NCBI GenBank assembly: GCA_002841405.1
Contig: PGZR01000005.1
Span: forward strand, 1-64,000
Length of the DNA: 64,000 bases
Direction: 5' to 3'
Origin: Firmicutes bacterium HGW-Firmicutes-4
GTDB lineage: Bacteria; Bacillota; Clostridia; Eubacteriales; Eubacteriaceae
The notes under the pieces were generated by a model. That model saw only the letters and a program-made list of their open reading frames with translations, was not told where the DNA came from and made no database searches. Positions 9,255 to 19,178 of this stretch are shown one piece after another; position 1 is the stretch's first letter; every line of letters starts with the position of its first letter. A program made the translations under genes and the position numbers.

Positions 9255-9530
9255 ATGAGAACAGACGGTTCGAATTATAAGTTTTTTCAACATCCCGACT
9301 GTGAGTATTTTCCCTGCCATAAGATTGATGAGCTGACAGATTTTAATTGTCTGTTCTGTTACTGTCCGCTGTATGCCCTGGGCAGTGACTGTGGTGGTCA
9401 TTTTACTTATACCGATAAGGGTATTAAAAACTGCAGTGCTTGCAGTTTTCCTCACCATCGCGAGCATTATGATGAGGTATTGGAAAAACTGGGAACGCTC
9501 ATTGAACAACTCAAGCTAACTAAAATTTAA
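9255..9530 (+). CDS. Cysteine-rich small-domain protein
   Basis: A 91-aa protein with many Cys and His residues: CEYFPCH, FNCLFCYCPLYALGSDCGG and GIKNCSACSFPHH. This pattern is that of the cysteine-rich small domain family (PF04071), elsewhere found alone or fused to cobalamin-related proteins; its function is not established. It follows iorB by 2 nt and so belongs to the same transcript. Metal binding is likely from the Cys pattern. Confidence 0.8.
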   Translation: MRTDGSNYKFFQHPDCEYFPCHKIDELTDFNCLFCYCPLYALGSDCGGHFTYTDKGIKNCSACSFPHHREHYDEVLEKLGTLIEQLKLTKI

Positions 9531-9550
9531 TGTGTTAAAGGGGTAGTGAA

Positions 9551-10165
9551 ATGTCGATTATTATAGGACTTGTTTTTGTTGTCGCGGCTTATTTAATTGG
9601 AAATTTAAATTTTGCCTATATTCTGGTAAAATTTTTAAAAAATGAAGATGTCCGCAACTACGGCAGTGGCAATGCGGGAACAACCAATGTACTGCGGGTG
9701 ATGGGCAAGAATGTGGCCATCCCCGTGTTTCTGCTGGACGCCTTCAAGGGCTGTCTGGTGATTATTATTGGTCGCTATGTTTTAAATCTGAATGAGGTCT
9801 TTCTGGTGCTCGGCGGGATTGCCGTCGTCGCCGGTCATAACTGGCCCGCCTTTTTGCAGTTTCGCGGCGGCAAGGGCACCGCAACATCATTGGGTGTCTT
9901 TCTGACCTTTGACTGGGAGGTGGCCATCATTGCCATCATGATCGGATTAATTGTACTGGCGATCTGGAAAATGGTGTCTCTGACCTCGATGGTCGGGATG
10001 ACCATGCTGCCAGTTTTCACCCTGCTTTTCAGTCGCTCGGTGGCGGAGGTTATTTTTGCTTTTGTTTTATGTTTGTTCAGTTTATACCAGCATCGCAAGA
10101 ATATCGGACGGATTATCCAGGGTAAGGAAAGTAAGCTGGGCCAAAAAGTTAAAATGAAAAATTAA
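9551..10165 (+). CDS. plsY: Acyl-phosphate:glycerol-3-phosphate acyltransferase
   Basis: Membrane enzyme for the first acylation in phospholipid synthesis, using acyl phosphate. The 204-aa protein has five or so hydrophobic segments and the three PlsY motifs: GSGNAGTTNVLRVMG, GHNWPAFLQFRGGKGTATSLG, and a C-terminal basic tail after YQHRKNIGRI. Length is typical. It is separated from the Cys-rich gene by 20 nt and followed by a terminator, so it closes this gene group. Confidence 0.95.
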   Translation: MSIIIGLVFVVAAYLIGNLNFAYILVKFLKNEDVRNYGSGNAGTTNVLRVMGKNVAIPVFLLDAFKGCLVIIIGRYVLNLNEVFLVLGGIAVVAGHNWPAFLQFRGGKGTATSLGVFLTFDWEVAIIAIMIGLIVLAIWKMVSLTSMVGMTMLPVFTLLFSRSVAEVIFAFVLCLFSLYQHRKNIGRIIQGKESKLGQKVKMKN

Positions 10166-10208
10166 CCGGTAGCATTAACAATCACAGTAAACGCAAGACT
10201 TTATTATA

Positions 10209-10236
10209 AAAGGCTCTGTTATGGGCCTTTTTATTT
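10209..10236 (+). terminator. Intrinsic terminator of plsY
   Basis: 8-bp stem AAAGGCTC (10209-10216) / GGGCCTTT (10223-10230, one G-T pair), TGTTAT loop, then a T-rich tail. Confidence 0.75.
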
Positions 10237-10270
10237 GCGTTGAGAAGCACCGTGAAATTGGCGGGTAAAT

Positions 10271-10312
10271 ACATAAAAATACATTGTGAAACACTATATA
10301 TATGACTATAAT
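10271..10312 (+). promoter_or_regulatory. nrdJ promoter with probable NrdR boxes
   Basis: TTGTGA (10284-10289), 17-bp spacer, TATAAT (10307-10312). The spacer contains ACACTATATATATGAC (10291-10306), which resembles the 16-bp NrdR box, and a weaker box-like sequence lies about two helical turns upstream (10271-10286). NrdR represses ribonucleotide reductase genes, so repression by binding between -35 and -10 is plausible. The boxes are judged by eye only. Confidence 0.5.
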
Positions 10313-10360
10313 TAGAAGTACAACCCAAGATCATGTATAAAAATAGGAGGAACAAAAGAA

Positions 10361-13306
10361 TTGAATCAAATAAATCAACTGTTTAAGCGGGTCTTTACCA
10401 CAGAACTGGAAAATTCAGATAAAACCGTTTATGATCTGTTTGCCTGGCAGACGGTCGACGTTATCTTAAAAAATTATAAAACCGGTGAGACCATTTATGA
10501 AATGAAAGACCTGGAATTCCCTGAGCATTATTCTCAGAATGCCTGTAATATTATCGCCACCAAATACTTTCGCCGCAAAGGGGTGCCTAATCAATTTGGT
10601 TATGAACACAGCATGCGCGAAATTGCTGACCGGCTGGTCGGTTTCTGGACCGACGCCATCAAAGCCGAAGGCCTGATCGACACTGATGAGGAATGGCAAA
10701 TTTATTACGATGAGCTGGTCTACGCCTTCCTGATGCAAATGTGGGCGCCCAATTCACCCCAGTGGTTTAACACCGGCCTTAAACGCAGCTATGATATCGC
10801 CGGCTCTAAAGATGATCTCTATTATTACGATGAGGCCACCGGAGCGGTGCTGGAATCCGCCGATCGCTACACCCGCACCCAGGCCAGCGCCTGCTTTATC
10901 TTATCGATTCAGGACCGGCTGCTGGGCGATCATTCCATTTCCGAACACTATGTCAGTGAAACTAAGTTATTTAAGGGCGGTTCCGGAGTCGGCACCAATT
11001 TCTCCAGCCTCCGGGCCGCCAACGAAGGCCTGACCAGCGGCGGTCAGTCGTCGGGGATGATGAGTTTTCTCCAGGGCCTGGATCGCAATGCCGGCGCCAT
11101 TAAATCCGGCGGCACGACACGGCGGGCGGCCAAAATGGTGATCGTCGATATCGATCATCCGGAAATTGATAATTTCATCAACTGGAAGGTCAAAGAAGAA
11201 CAAAAAGTCCGGGCGCTGGGCAAGATGGGCTACGACATCTCCATGGATGGCGAAGCCTACCAGACCGTCAGCGGCCAAAACAGCAACAACTCGGTCCGTC
11301 TTAACGCCGAATTTATGCAGGCCGTCTTAAACTTAAAAAACGAGCCGGATCATAAGTTAAAACTACGGGGCCGGGTTGACAATCAGGTCGATCGGGAAGT
11401 ACCAGTGCAGGAATTATGGCATCATCTTAATCAGGCCACCTGGGAATGTGCCGATCCGGGCATTCAGTTTGACGATATTTTCAACGCCTGGCATACCTGT
11501 CCCGGCGGTGAAAATGGCAACCTCAACGAAAAAATCAACCGTATCAACGCCACCAACCCCTGCTCTGAATATGCATTTTTAGATGACACCGCCTGTAATC
11601 TGGCCTCCATCAACGTCTTTAAGTTTTACAATCAGGAGGACAATAGTTTTGATCTTGATCACTACGTTCACCTGGTGGGCTTGATCCAATGCGCCCTGGA
11701 AGGCTCGATTTACCACGGCCAATTTCCCACCAAAGATGTGGCCCGGAAAAGTTATCTGTTCCGCACCACCGGGCTGGGTATTGCCAATGCCGCATCCTTG
11801 CTGCTGGCCCTGGGCTACCCCTATGATTCGGCCGAAAGCCGTAATCTGGTCGCCGGGATCACCGGTGTCATGACCGGAACATCTTACTATGTATCGGCAT
11901 TGATGGCCGGCAAAATCGGGGCTTTCCCAAAATATCAAATCAATGAACCCTATATGAAACGGGTCATCCGCAACCACGCTCGGGTAGCCGGCGCCCGCAT
12001 CGACGACTATGAAGAACTGCATTATGAACCAATTAAGATCAACCATAAGCTGCTTCAGAAAATGGGTTTTAAAGATATCAGCAGCGGATTAAAAAACGCC
12101 TGGAAACTGGCCGAAGAAGCCGGCGATGCCAATGGCTACCGCAACGCCCAGGTGTCCGTGATTGCCCCGACAGGCACGATTTCCTTTGCAATGGACTGCG
12201 GTGCTACTTCGGTGGAACCTTTTTATAATCACGTTGTCTTTAAAAAACTGATCGGTGGCGGATCGATGGAGATCGTCAATCCGGTGATGGAAATGGCCCT
12301 TAACAACCTCGGTTACAGCGAAAAAGAAATCGGCGAGATCCTGACTTACTTACTGGAAAAAGACAGTCAGGGCTATTTTCTCCATGAAGGCGTGACTGGC
12401 GCGCCCCATATTAAAGCCGAACATTTACCGATTTTTGATACCGCCAACACCATTTCACCAATGGGCCATGTCTTGATGGTTTCGGCGATAACCCCAATGA
12501 TTTCCGGCTCGGTTTCCAAAACCGTTAATCTGCCCAACGATGCCTCGGTGGAAGATGTCGAAAACATCCATTTACTGGCCTATCGCACCGGAACCAAGGC
12601 GATTGCCATTTATCGCGATGGCTGCAAGGCATCGCAACCGTTAAGCTCAGGTATGGCCGAAGACCAGGATAAGGTACTGGACGATTACTCCTATGCCGAA
12701 TTACTGGCGCTGGTAAAAGGCGGAACCGCCAAAGCGCTAAACCGGGTCCGGCCCGAAGGGATGCGGCTCAGTCGCACCCACGCCGCCAAAATCGGGGATA
12801 TTGAACTCTATATTACAATTGGCTTTTATGAAGATGGCGGCATCGCCGAGATCTTTGTCTCCACCGACAAAGAGGGAACCGTGGTCAAGGGGCTGCTGGC
12901 GTCCTTATCCAAATCGATTTCCAACATGCTCCAATACCATATCCCGCCTGATCAGATTTCGAAGATGTTAAGAGGTCAGAAATATGAACCCTCCGGTTTT
13001 GTCTCGCGACACCCCTATATTAAATTTGCCTCGTCCATTTCTGATCTGATCAGCAAGGTCATTGATATCGAACATGGCGATTTTTCCAATTGTCAGGTGA
13101 AACCCAAAAATTTCACCCTGATGCATAAACAAAACATGGTTAAAAGTATCAGCAGCGCCGACAAACCGCCCCAGGACTACAATACCGAGGTATCGGGCGA
13201 AGTCTTATACGGCGAAACCTGCAGTCATTGCGGCAGTGACCGGATGATGCGCAACGGTACCTGCAAATTGTGTCTGGACTGCGGCACCACCACCGGCTGC
13301 AGCTAA
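10361..13306 (+). CDS. nrdJ: Adenosylcobalamin-dependent ribonucleotide reductase (class II)
   Basis: Reduces ribonucleotides to deoxyribonucleotides using coenzyme B12, so it works with or without oxygen. The 981-aa protein shows WAPNSPQWFNTG, GGSGVGTNFSSLR, the active-site NPCSEY...CNLASIN, APTGTISFAMDCGATSVEP and a Cys-rich C-terminal tail (CSHCGSDRMMRNGTCKLCLDCG...GCS) that shuttles electrons. The start is TTG 10361 with TAGGAGG at 10344-10350; no in-frame ATG fits. No nrdAB or nrdDG is in the window. Likely controlled by the NrdR-like boxes upstream. Confidence 0.96.
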   Translation: MNQINQLFKRVFTTELENSDKTVYDLFAWQTVDVILKNYKTGETIYEMKDLEFPEHYSQNACNIIATKYFRRKGVPNQFGYEHSMREIADRLVGFWTDAIKAEGLIDTDEEWQIYYDELVYAFLMQMWAPNSPQWFNTGLKRSYDIAGSKDDLYYYDEATGAVLESADRYTRTQASACFILSIQDRLLGDHSISEHYVSETKLFKGGSGVGTNFSSLRAANEGLTSGGQSSGMMSFLQGLDRNAGAIKSGGTTRRAAKMVIVDIDHPEIDNFINWKVKEEQKVRALGKMGYDISMDGEAYQTVSGQNSNNSVRLNAEFMQAVLNLKNEPDHKLKLRGRVDNQVDREVPVQELWHHLNQATWECADPGIQFDDIFNAWHTCPGGENGNLNEKINRINATNPCSEYAFLDDTACNLASINVFKFYNQEDNSFDLDHYVHLVGLIQCALEGSIYHGQFPTKDVARKSYLFRTTGLGIANAASLLLALGYPYDSAESRNLVAGITGVMTGTSYYVSALMAGKIGAFPKYQINEPYMKRVIRNHARVAGARIDDYEELHYEPIKINHKLLQKMGFKDISSGLKNAWKLAEEAGDANGYRNAQVSVIAPTGTISFAMDCGATSVEPFYNHVVFKKLIGGGSMEIVNPVMEMALNNLGYSEKEIGEILTYLLEKDSQGYFLHEGVTGAPHIKAEHLPIFDTANTISPMGHVLMVSAITPMISGSVSKTVNLPNDASVEDVENIHLLAYRTGTKAIAIYRDGCKASQPLSSGMAEDQDKVLDDYSYAELLALVKGGTAKALNRVRPEGMRLSRTHAAKIGDIELYITIGFYEDGGIAEIFVSTDKEGTVVKGLLASLSKSISNMLQYHIPPDQISKMLRGQKYEPSGFVSRHPYIKFASSISDLISKVIDIEHGDFSNCQVKPKNFTLMHKQNMVKSISSADKPPQDYNTEVSGEVLYGETCSHCGSDRMMRNGTCKLCLDCGTTTGCS

Positions 13307-13313
13307 AAAACCG

Positions 13314-13341
13314 TTGATGTTTTCTCATTGTTTGATATAAT
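13314..13341 (+). promoter_or_regulatory. proB promoter
   Basis: TTGATG (13314-13319), 16-bp spacer, TATAAT (13336-13341), beginning 8 bp after the nrdJ stop codon. No nrdJ terminator hairpin is visible before it. Confidence 0.7.
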
Positions 13342-13374
13342 AATTAACTAGGATACACAACTTAGGAGATTAAG

Positions 13375-14214
13375 ATGCGAGATAAGATAAAAAACGCCAG
13401 CACCATTGTTGTTAAAATGGGCACCACCTCGGTGACCCATGCCAATGGCACCCTGGATCTGCGAAAACTGGAGATCCTGGCCCGGGTGCTGACGGATCTG
13501 GAAAATAGCGGCAAAAAAATGGTGCTGGTCTCATCCGGGGCCATCGGTGCCGGGATGAACCGGATGAAGCTCAAGGAGCGGCCGAAAACCCTCAAACAAA
13601 AACAGGCCGCCGCTTCAGTGGGACAGGGCTTGCTGATGCGGGTTTATCATAAATTTTTTGATGAGTACCACCAGACCGTGGGGCAGATTCTGCTGACCAA
13701 GGATGTTTTTAAACACGCGATCAAGCGCAATAATGCCATGAATACCTTCAACGCCCTGATTGAAGCCGGCATCATCCCGATTGTCAATGAAAATGACTGT
13801 ATTGCCACCGATGAAATCCAGGAAGAATGTTTTGGTGATAATGATATCCTTTCAGCCATGACCGCCGACCTGGTCGATGCCGATCTGCTGATTATTCTTT
13901 CCGATGTTGATGGGCTTTATAATGATAATCCGGTGCTGAATAAAGAAGCCCGGCTGATCCAAACCGTTCGCCACGTTGATAAAGAGCTGATGAAAAGTGC
14001 CGGCAACTCCGCCTCCTGTCTGGGCACCGGCGGGATGATCACCAAACTGGGGGCCGCCAAATATGCTACCGACTGTGGCATCGACATGATCATCGCCTCC
14101 GGGGAGGATGTTAAGGTGCTCTATAAAATTCTTGACGGCGAAGAAATCGGCACCGTTTTTTTAAGCGATTCACAGGAAGTATCAAGGATAAAGACGAGCA
14201 ATTTAGAAGATTAA
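13375..14214 (+). CDS. proB: Glutamate 5-kinase
   Basis: First step of proline synthesis: phosphorylates glutamate to gamma-glutamyl phosphate. The 279-aa protein has the amino-acid-kinase motifs VVKMGTTSVT, VSSGAIGAGM, PIVNENDCIATDE and CLGTGGMITKLGAAKYA. It ends after the kinase domain and lacks the C-terminal PUA domain of the about 370-aa enzymes, like other short clostridial forms. ATG 13375 follows TTAGGAG. proA is not adjacent in the window. Confidence 0.94.
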   Translation: MRDKIKNASTIVVKMGTTSVTHANGTLDLRKLEILARVLTDLENSGKKMVLVSSGAIGAGMNRMKLKERPKTLKQKQAAASVGQGLLMRVYHKFFDEYHQTVGQILLTKDVFKHAIKRNNAMNTFNALIEAGIIPIVNENDCIATDEIQEECFGDNDILSAMTADLVDADLLIILSDVDGLYNDNPVLNKEARLIQTVRHVDKELMKSAGNSASCLGTGGMITKLGAAKYATDCGIDMIIASGEDVKVLYKILDGEEIGTVFLSDSQEVSRIKTSNLED

Positions 14215-14271
14215 CCGCGAAGCACACGTCACGTTCGCAGTTTCGAAAAATCAAATATATGGAGGTTTCTT

Positions 14272-14427
14272 ATGTTAAAGAAAATATTAGTCGGATTTTC
14301 TGCCGTTGCCGCAGGAATGTTAATGGTTTTTGGTGGCATCTACTTTGTCGAAAAAAGAAAAGAAGAAGCCATGGGTGGTAAACTGATGCGGGTAAATTAC
14401 AAGTTCACTAAAGAATTCGAAGATTAA
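14272..14427 (+). CDS. 51-aa single-span membrane protein
   Basis: A short gene with a clear GGAGG site (14261-14265). The product starts MLKKILVGFSAVAAGM, has one hydrophobic helix over about residues 4-25 (ending FGGIYFV), then a charged KRKEEAMGG segment and a polar tail. No family was recognised. It lies 8 nt before the glycosyltransferase gene, so the two are probably co-transcribed, and it could assist that membrane-lipid enzyme (inference). Confidence 0.6.
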   Translation: MLKKILVGFSAVAAGMLMVFGGIYFVEKRKEEAMGGKLMRVNYKFTKEFED

Positions 14428-14435
14428 GGTTTACC

Positions 14436-15617
14436 ATGTCAAAGGTATTTATTTTTACAGCGTCAACCGGTGCCGGTCATAATTTAGCGGCCCAGTCGTT
14501 AAAAGAATCGCTGGACGAAACCGGTTATCAAACTGAAGTATATGATGCGTTTAAAGAAACGAATATCACCCTGGACCGGCTGATTACCAAAGGCTATCAG
14601 CAAATGGTGGTGAATGTACCCAAGCTCTATGAGCAAATGTACAATCAATTCAATAATATGAATCATTTTCAGCAGGGTATTTTTCAGGTTCTGACCAAGG
14701 TCATGAATCCTGATATTGTGCCCCTGATCAATTCCGGAAAGCCCGATTTAATCATTACCACCCACCCGTTTGTTACCAATGTATTAGGTACGCTTAAAGA
14801 ACATAGTGCTTTTGATGTCCCGGTTTTGTCGATTGTCACCGACTATAAAATTCATACCCTTTATCTCAAAAAAATGATCGACGCCTATGTGGTCGGCAGT
14901 GATTACACCAAACAAACCATGGTTGAAAAGGGCGTTGCCGCGGAGATTATTTATCCCTATGGCATTCCGATCCGCCAGACCTTTTTAACCAACAACCATT
15001 TAGAACGCAAAGAGCCCACCGATGTGGCCGGGACGATTCTGCTGATGGCCGGCAGCCTGGGCACCAAACAGATGGAAAAAGCCTTCTCGTCATTGCTGAA
15101 GGTTAAGGAGAAAATCCGCATTATTGTGGTCTGCGGGAACAATGCTAAAATTGAACGCGATATCAAAAACCTCTATGCCTGGGAAAAACCGGCCGATAAA
15201 ATCGTCGAAATCCACGGTTTTGTCAACAATGTCTCCGAGCTGATGGACGAGTCCGATGCCATTATTTCCAAGCCCGGGGGACTGACCACCACCGAAGCGA
15301 TTGTCAAAAATATTCCGATGATCATTCCCTTTTATTATCCCGGCCAGGAAGAAGAAAATGCCGATTATCTGGTCGATGGGGGCATGGCCATCAAAGTTGA
15401 TAAGATCAAAGATTTGACCTCGATGGTTGATTTTTTGTTTGAAAATAAATACATTATTAAGCGGATGTCTGAAAATATGTCAGAGGAAGCGCAGAAACGC
15501 TCAATGAGTAAAACCATCGAACTCTGCAAGAACCTGATCGCCGCGTATACGACCCGAAAAGCACTCCCGGAACCGCAAGCGGATCCCTATAAAATCAAAG
15601 AAATAAAAGACCATTAA
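14436..15617 (+). CDS. Diacylglycerol glycosyltransferase-like protein (MGDG synthase family)
   Basis: A 393-aa GT28-family glycosyltransferase of the MGDG synthase/UgtP type, expected to transfer a sugar from a UDP-sugar to diacylglycerol at the membrane to form glycolipid. Motifs: [16 protein letters not shown] at the N-terminus (MGDG_synth domain), [13 protein letters not shown], and the donor-binding [11 protein letters not shown] near residue 290. Length matches UgtP. The sugar and acceptor cannot be read from sequence. valS follows after 17 nt, so no T-box or other leader separates them. Confidence 0.85.
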   Translation: MSKVFIFTASTGAGHNLAAQSLKESLDETGYQTEVYDAFKETNITLDRLITKGYQQMVVNVPKLYEQMYNQFNNMNHFQQGIFQVLTKVMNPDIVPLINSGKPDLIITTHPFVTNVLGTLKEHSAFDVPVLSIVTDYKIHTLYLKKMIDAYVVGSDYTKQTMVEKGVAAEIIYPYGIPIRQTFLTNNHLERKEPTDVAGTILLMAGSLGTKQMEKAFSSLLKVKEKIRIIVVCGNNAKIERDIKNLYAWEKPADKIVEIHGFVNNVSELMDESDAIISKPGGLTTTEAIVKNIPMIIPFYYPGQEEENADYLVDGGMAIKVDKIKDLTSMVDFLFENKYIIKRMSENMSEEAQKRSMSKTIELCKNLIAAYTTRKALPEPQADPYKIKEIKDH

Positions 15618-15634
15618 GAAGAGCAGGTGCAAAC

Positions 15635-18283
15635 ATGAAAAAAGAAATGTCAAAAACCTATGATCCCAAAGCCGTAGAAGATAAAACCTATGCCAGTTGG
15701 CAAGCCAAGGGTTATTTCAAGCCCGAAGTCAATCCTGACGGCCAACCGTTTACGATTGTGATGCCGCCCCCCAATATCACCGGACAGCTGCATATGGGCC
15801 ATGCCTTTGATGGCACCCTGCAGGATGTCCTGACCCGTTATAAACGGATGGACGGCTATGCCGCACTGTGGCTGCCGGGTACCGACCATGCCAGTATTGC
15901 CACCGAGGTTAAGGTGGTTGATAAACTCCGCGAAGAAGAAGGCAAAACCAAACAGGAGATCGGCCGGGAAGCCTATCTGGAACGGGCCTGGGACTGGGCC
16001 CTGACCTACAAAACCCGGATCACCGACCAGCTCAAAAAGCTGGGGGCCTCCTGTGACTGGAGCCGGGAACGCTTTACCATGGATGAAGGCTGCAGCCAGG
16101 CCGTTAACGAAGCCTTTGTCAACCTTTATCAAAAAGGCCTGATCTACAAGGGCAGCCGCATCATCAACTGGTGTACCACCTGTAAAACGGCGCTCTCCGA
16201 AGCCGAGGTGGAATATGCTGAACAGCAGGGCAATCTCTGGCACATCCGTTACCCGCTCACTGAAGGGGAGGGCTATCTGGTGGTGGCCACCACCCGCCCC
16301 GAAACCATGCTGGGGGACAGTGGCGTCGCCGTTCATCCCGACGATGAGCGCTATGCCCATCTGATTGGTAAAACTGTGATGCTACCCTTGCTTGACAAAG
16401 AAATCATCATCGTCGCCGATGACTATGTCGATATGAGCTTTGGTACCGGGGTGGTTAAAATGACCCCCGCCCATGATCCCAATGACTACGAGGTCGGACT
16501 GCGCCATAATCTGGAACAGATTCGGGTCCTCAATGATGACGGCACCATGAACGAGCTGGCCGGAAAATATGCCGGTATGGATCGCTATGACTGCCGTAAA
16601 GCGGTTGTTGCCGATCTGGAAGCGCTGGGGCTGCTGGAAAAAATTGAAGAACATCAGCATAATGTTGGCGGATGCTACCGCTGCGCCACCACCGTGGAAA
16701 CCATGACCTCCGAACAATGGTTTGTCAAAATGGAACCCCTGGCCGGTCCGGCTTTGGATGCAGTACGCAACCACGACACTGATTTCATTCCTGAGCGGTT
16801 TAACAAAATCTACTACAATTGGTTGGAAAACATCCGTGACTGGTGTATTTCCCGGCAATTGTGGTGGGGACATCGCATTCCTGCCTATTATTGTGATGAT
16901 TGTGGGGAGATGGTGGTTGCCAAGGAAGCTCCCGCCAACTGTCCCAAATGTGGCAGCACCCACATCAGCCAGGATGAAGACGTCCTCGATACCTGGTTCA
17001 GTTCCGGACTATGGCCGTTCTCGACGCTGGGTTGGCCGGAGCAAACTGAAGATCTGAAAAAGTTTTATCCGACCACAGTGCTGGTCACCGGTTATGATAT
17101 TATCTTCTTCTGGGTCGCCCGGATGATTTTTATGGGCCTCTTCGAAATGGGCGAAACCCCTTTTAAAGATGTCTATATCCACGGTCTGGTCCGGGATTCC
17201 CAGGGCCGCAAAATGAGCAAGTCCCTGGGTAACGGCATCGATCCGCTGGAACTGATCGAAACCTACAGTGCTGATGCCCTGCGCTTTACCATCATCACCG
17301 GGAATTCCGCCGGCAACGATATCCGCTGGCAGGATGAAAAGGTGGAATCCAGCCGTAATTTCTTAAACAAGATCTGGAATGCCGCCCGCTTTGTGCTGAT
17401 GAATCTGGATGAAGACATTATGGACAAAAAGGATCAGGCTTTGGCCAATCTGGAGAATACCGACAAGTGGATTCTGTCCCGAATGAACACCATCGTGGCG
17501 GAAGTTAACCATAATATGACCAAATATGAACTGGGCATCGCCGCGTCAAAGATCTATGATTTCGCCTGGAACGAATACTGTGACTGGTATATCGAACTGG
17601 TGAAGCCCCGCTTATACGGTGAGGAAGAGCAAACCAAGATCTCCGCCCAGTACACCCTGCGGGTGGTGCTGGATACGATTTTGCGGTTACTCCATCCCTT
17701 TACCCCCTTTATTACCGAAGAGATCAACGGCTACCTGCCGGGCACCAGCGGGGATATCATGGTGGCCCAATGGCCGCACTTTGATGAAGCCCTGGTCTTC
17801 CCGGAAGATGAAAAACAGGTGGAGTTTTTAATGGCCGCGATCCGCAGCATCCGGAATATCCGGGCGGAAATGGATGTGCCCAATTCCAAAAAGACCCAGT
17901 TATTCCTGATTTGTGATAATCAGGCCCACCTGACCTTGATGGCCGACTCCCTCCATTATTTCCAGAAGCTGGCCTCGGTCTCGACGATCCGGCCGATTAC
18001 CAAAGCCGAGATTCAGGAAAACTATGTCTCTGCCGTGGTGGAAGATCTGGAAATCTATATTAATCTGGACGAACTGGTCGACAAGGAAAAAGAAATTGCC
18101 CGACTGGAAGCCGAGAAAAAGAAGCTCCAGCAGGAAATTGACCGGGTCACCCAGAAACTGTCAAACAAAGGCTTTACCGACAAGGCCCCGGAAAAGGTGG
18201 TCGAAATTGAACGGGACAAACAGAAAAAATTCATGGAAACCATGGAAAAAGTAGTCGAACGGTTGGATTATTTTAAAAAATAG
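15635..18283 (+). CDS. valS: Valyl-tRNA synthetase
   Basis: Charges tRNA-Val. The 882-aa class I synthetase has the HIGH-type motif [14 protein letters not shown], the KMSKS motif [11 protein letters not shown], a CP1 editing domain between them ([12 protein letters not shown]), Cys pairs CTTC and CPKC mid-protein, and the C-terminal coiled-coil tRNA-binding arm. Length is typical. GTG/ATG alternatives 12 nt downstream exist, but ATG 15635 is well placed. The gene is closed by a long terminator. Confidence 0.97.
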   Translation: MKKEMSKTYDPKAVEDKTYASWQAKGYFKPEVNPDGQPFTIVMPPPNITGQLHMGHAFDGTLQDVLTRYKRMDGYAALWLPGTDHASIATEVKVVDKLREEEGKTKQEIGREAYLERAWDWALTYKTRITDQLKKLGASCDWSRERFTMDEGCSQAVNEAFVNLYQKGLIYKGSRIINWCTTCKTALSEAEVEYAEQQGNLWHIRYPLTEGEGYLVVATTRPETMLGDSGVAVHPDDERYAHLIGKTVMLPLLDKEIIIVADDYVDMSFGTGVVKMTPAHDPNDYEVGLRHNLEQIRVLNDDGTMNELAGKYAGMDRYDCRKAVVADLEALGLLEKIEEHQHNVGGCYRCATTVETMTSEQWFVKMEPLAGPALDAVRNHDTDFIPERFNKIYYNWLENIRDWCISRQLWWGHRIPAYYCDDCGEMVVAKEAPANCPKCGSTHISQDEDVLDTWFSSGLWPFSTLGWPEQTEDLKKFYPTTVLVTGYDIIFFWVARMIFMGLFEMGETPFKDVYIHGLVRDSQGRKMSKSLGNGIDPLELIETYSADALRFTIITGNSAGNDIRWQDEKVESSRNFLNKIWNAARFVLMNLDEDIMDKKDQALANLENTDKWILSRMNTIVAEVNHNMTKYELGIAASKIYDFAWNEYCDWYIELVKPRLYGEEEQTKISAQYTLRVVLDTILRLLHPFTPFITEEINGYLPGTSGDIMVAQWPHFDEALVFPEDEKQVEFLMAAIRSIRNIRAEMDVPNSKKTQLFLICDNQAHLTLMADSLHYFQKLASVSTIRPITKAEIQENYVSAVVEDLEIYINLDELVDKEKEIARLEAEKKKLQQEIDRVTQKLSNKGFTDKAPEKVVEIERDKQKKFMETMEKVVERLDYFKK

Positions 18284-18342
18284 TCCAACCGCCGCCTGAT
18301 CTTAGCGTCAATTTATAAACACTAATTTATTAGCATCAACCG

Positions 18343-18390
18343 AAACCCGGAACCGCTGAAATGATTTCAGTGTGGTTCCGGGTTTTTAAG
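18343..18390 (+). terminator. Intrinsic terminator of valS
   Basis: 12-bp perfect stem AAACCCGGAACC (18343-18354) / GGTTCCGGGTTT (18374-18385), with an inner CTGAAA/TTTCAG stem, then T's. A degraded copy is found at 20988. Confidence 0.9.
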
Positions 18391-18520
18391 TTTCTCTTTT
18401 GTATCATCGCAAAGATAAAACTGACCGGGGAAGCATGGGGATTAGGAACTGAGCCCTGGTGGGGCTGGTGTGGTTTAGGCCGAATAGCGATTGTTTTGAT
18501 AATTGGAATTGCGTTAAATA
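18343..18520. repeat. Left copy of an imperfect direct repeat (terminator plus about 130 bp)
   Basis: This segment recurs at 20988-21175. Shared pieces, in the same order: the CCGGAACC...GGTTCCGG hairpin with T run, ATCGCAAAGATAAAACTGACC versus ATCGTAAAGATCAGCTGACC followed by GGGGA, AGCCCTGG, and GCGTTAAATAA. No gene is seen between the terminator and 18538. Confidence 0.6.
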
Positions 18521-18537
18521 ACTTCTATAGGAGATAA

Positions 18538-18807
18538 ATGGAATATCAAAACCAGTTGAAAAAAGCACGGATTTCTGGTCAAAAAGTTGAGTATGTTACA
18601 ATATATATGCGAAAGACTTGGGCATTATTTGTTGAGATGAACAGAATGAGACAAAGAGGCGAAATCGTTATCTTGAAATCACTCAAAACGAAGGGGTTTC
18701 GAAGCCTTTCGAAGGGGTTGCGAAGGGTTCAAACGGCTTTAATAAGGGATTCGAAGGGGTCGAAGGGGTTTAACTCAGTTTTTGAACGTAAGGAAAAAAT
18801 AAATTAA
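18538..18807 (+). CDS. Hypothetical 89-aa basic protein (doubtful)
   Basis: ATG preceded by ATAGGAGATAA. The product is basic, and its C-terminal half is simply the translation of the GAAGGGGT repeats, so coding capacity is uncertain. No family recognised. The frame could be a chance opening in a repeat element. Confidence 0.25.
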   Translation: MEYQNQLKKARISGQKVEYVTIYMRKTWALFVEMNRMRQRGEIVILKSLKTKGFRSLSKGLRRVQTALIRDSKGSKGFNSVFERKEKIN

Positions 18808-18854
18808 AAATAACAAATGATTATTTTTAACCCCCAACCCCTTCGACCCCTTCG
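18689..18854. repeat. CGAAGGGGT repeat cluster with 19-bp perfect inverted repeat
   Basis: Units CGAAGGGGT occur at 18689, 18710, 18752 and 18761, with a variant at 18721. The last pair (18752-18770) is matched by a perfect 19-bp reverse complement at 18836-18854, enclosing 65 nt that contain a smaller AAAAATAA/TTATTTTT hairpin. The whole could fold as a large stem-loop. Confidence 0.75.
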
Positions 18855-18890
18855 GAAAGACTAAAACAGGGTGATCAAAAGGAAACTACA

Positions 18891-18956
18891 ATGTGGCTCA
18901 TAGGGTGTTTATGTAGCTTTATAATAATTCATGTGGTTAGTTTTAAAAAGCGGTAA
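18891..18956 (+). CDS. Possible 21-aa hydrophobic peptide
   Basis: ATG 18891 with AAAGGAA 8 nt upstream encodes a 21-residue peptide: MWLIGCLCSFIIIHVVSF then KKR. A hydrophobic core with a basic end resembles type I toxin peptides, but no antisense RNA is evident. The same frame stays open after the stop to 19115, so it may instead be a scrap of a decayed gene. Confidence 0.25.
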   Translation: MWLIGCLCSFIIIHVVSFKKR

Positions 18957-19115
18957 ATAATCCAAATCACTGCCTGTGACCAGGCCGATTTATGTGACTA
19001 TATTTTGACCGATCCCACATTTGGACGGATGGATGTGTTAATCTCAAATCAGGGCGATTGTGGCGGCAGGGAGGCTCATCGATTAAGTGAATTAAAAGTA
19101 ACACCATCATTATAA
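18957..19115 (+). pseudogene. Decayed reading frame, about 52 codons, unrecognised
   Basis: An open stretch without a usable start except ATG inside (TFGRMDVLISNQGDCGGRE). The composition looks protein-like, but I do not recognise the family. It lies in a gene-poor stretch between the valS terminator and the 19435 gene. Confidence 0.25.
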
Positions 19116-19178
19116 AGTGAAATATGCTCTAGTCAGTGGCGGAGAAAAAGCGTATAATCAAATTATTGGTAGGAATAA

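Noticed and set aside
10166-10360. Cobalamin riboswitch before nrdJ
   Set aside because: The region between the plsY terminator and the promoter/start is too short after the TSS (about 40 nt) and has no B12-box.
15618-15634. T-box riboswitch before valS
   Set aside because: Only 17 nt separate it from the upstream gene, so there is no room for a T-box.
15650-16360. 236-codon minus-strand frame within valS
   Set aside because: Antisense to a clear synthetase gene; no independent support.
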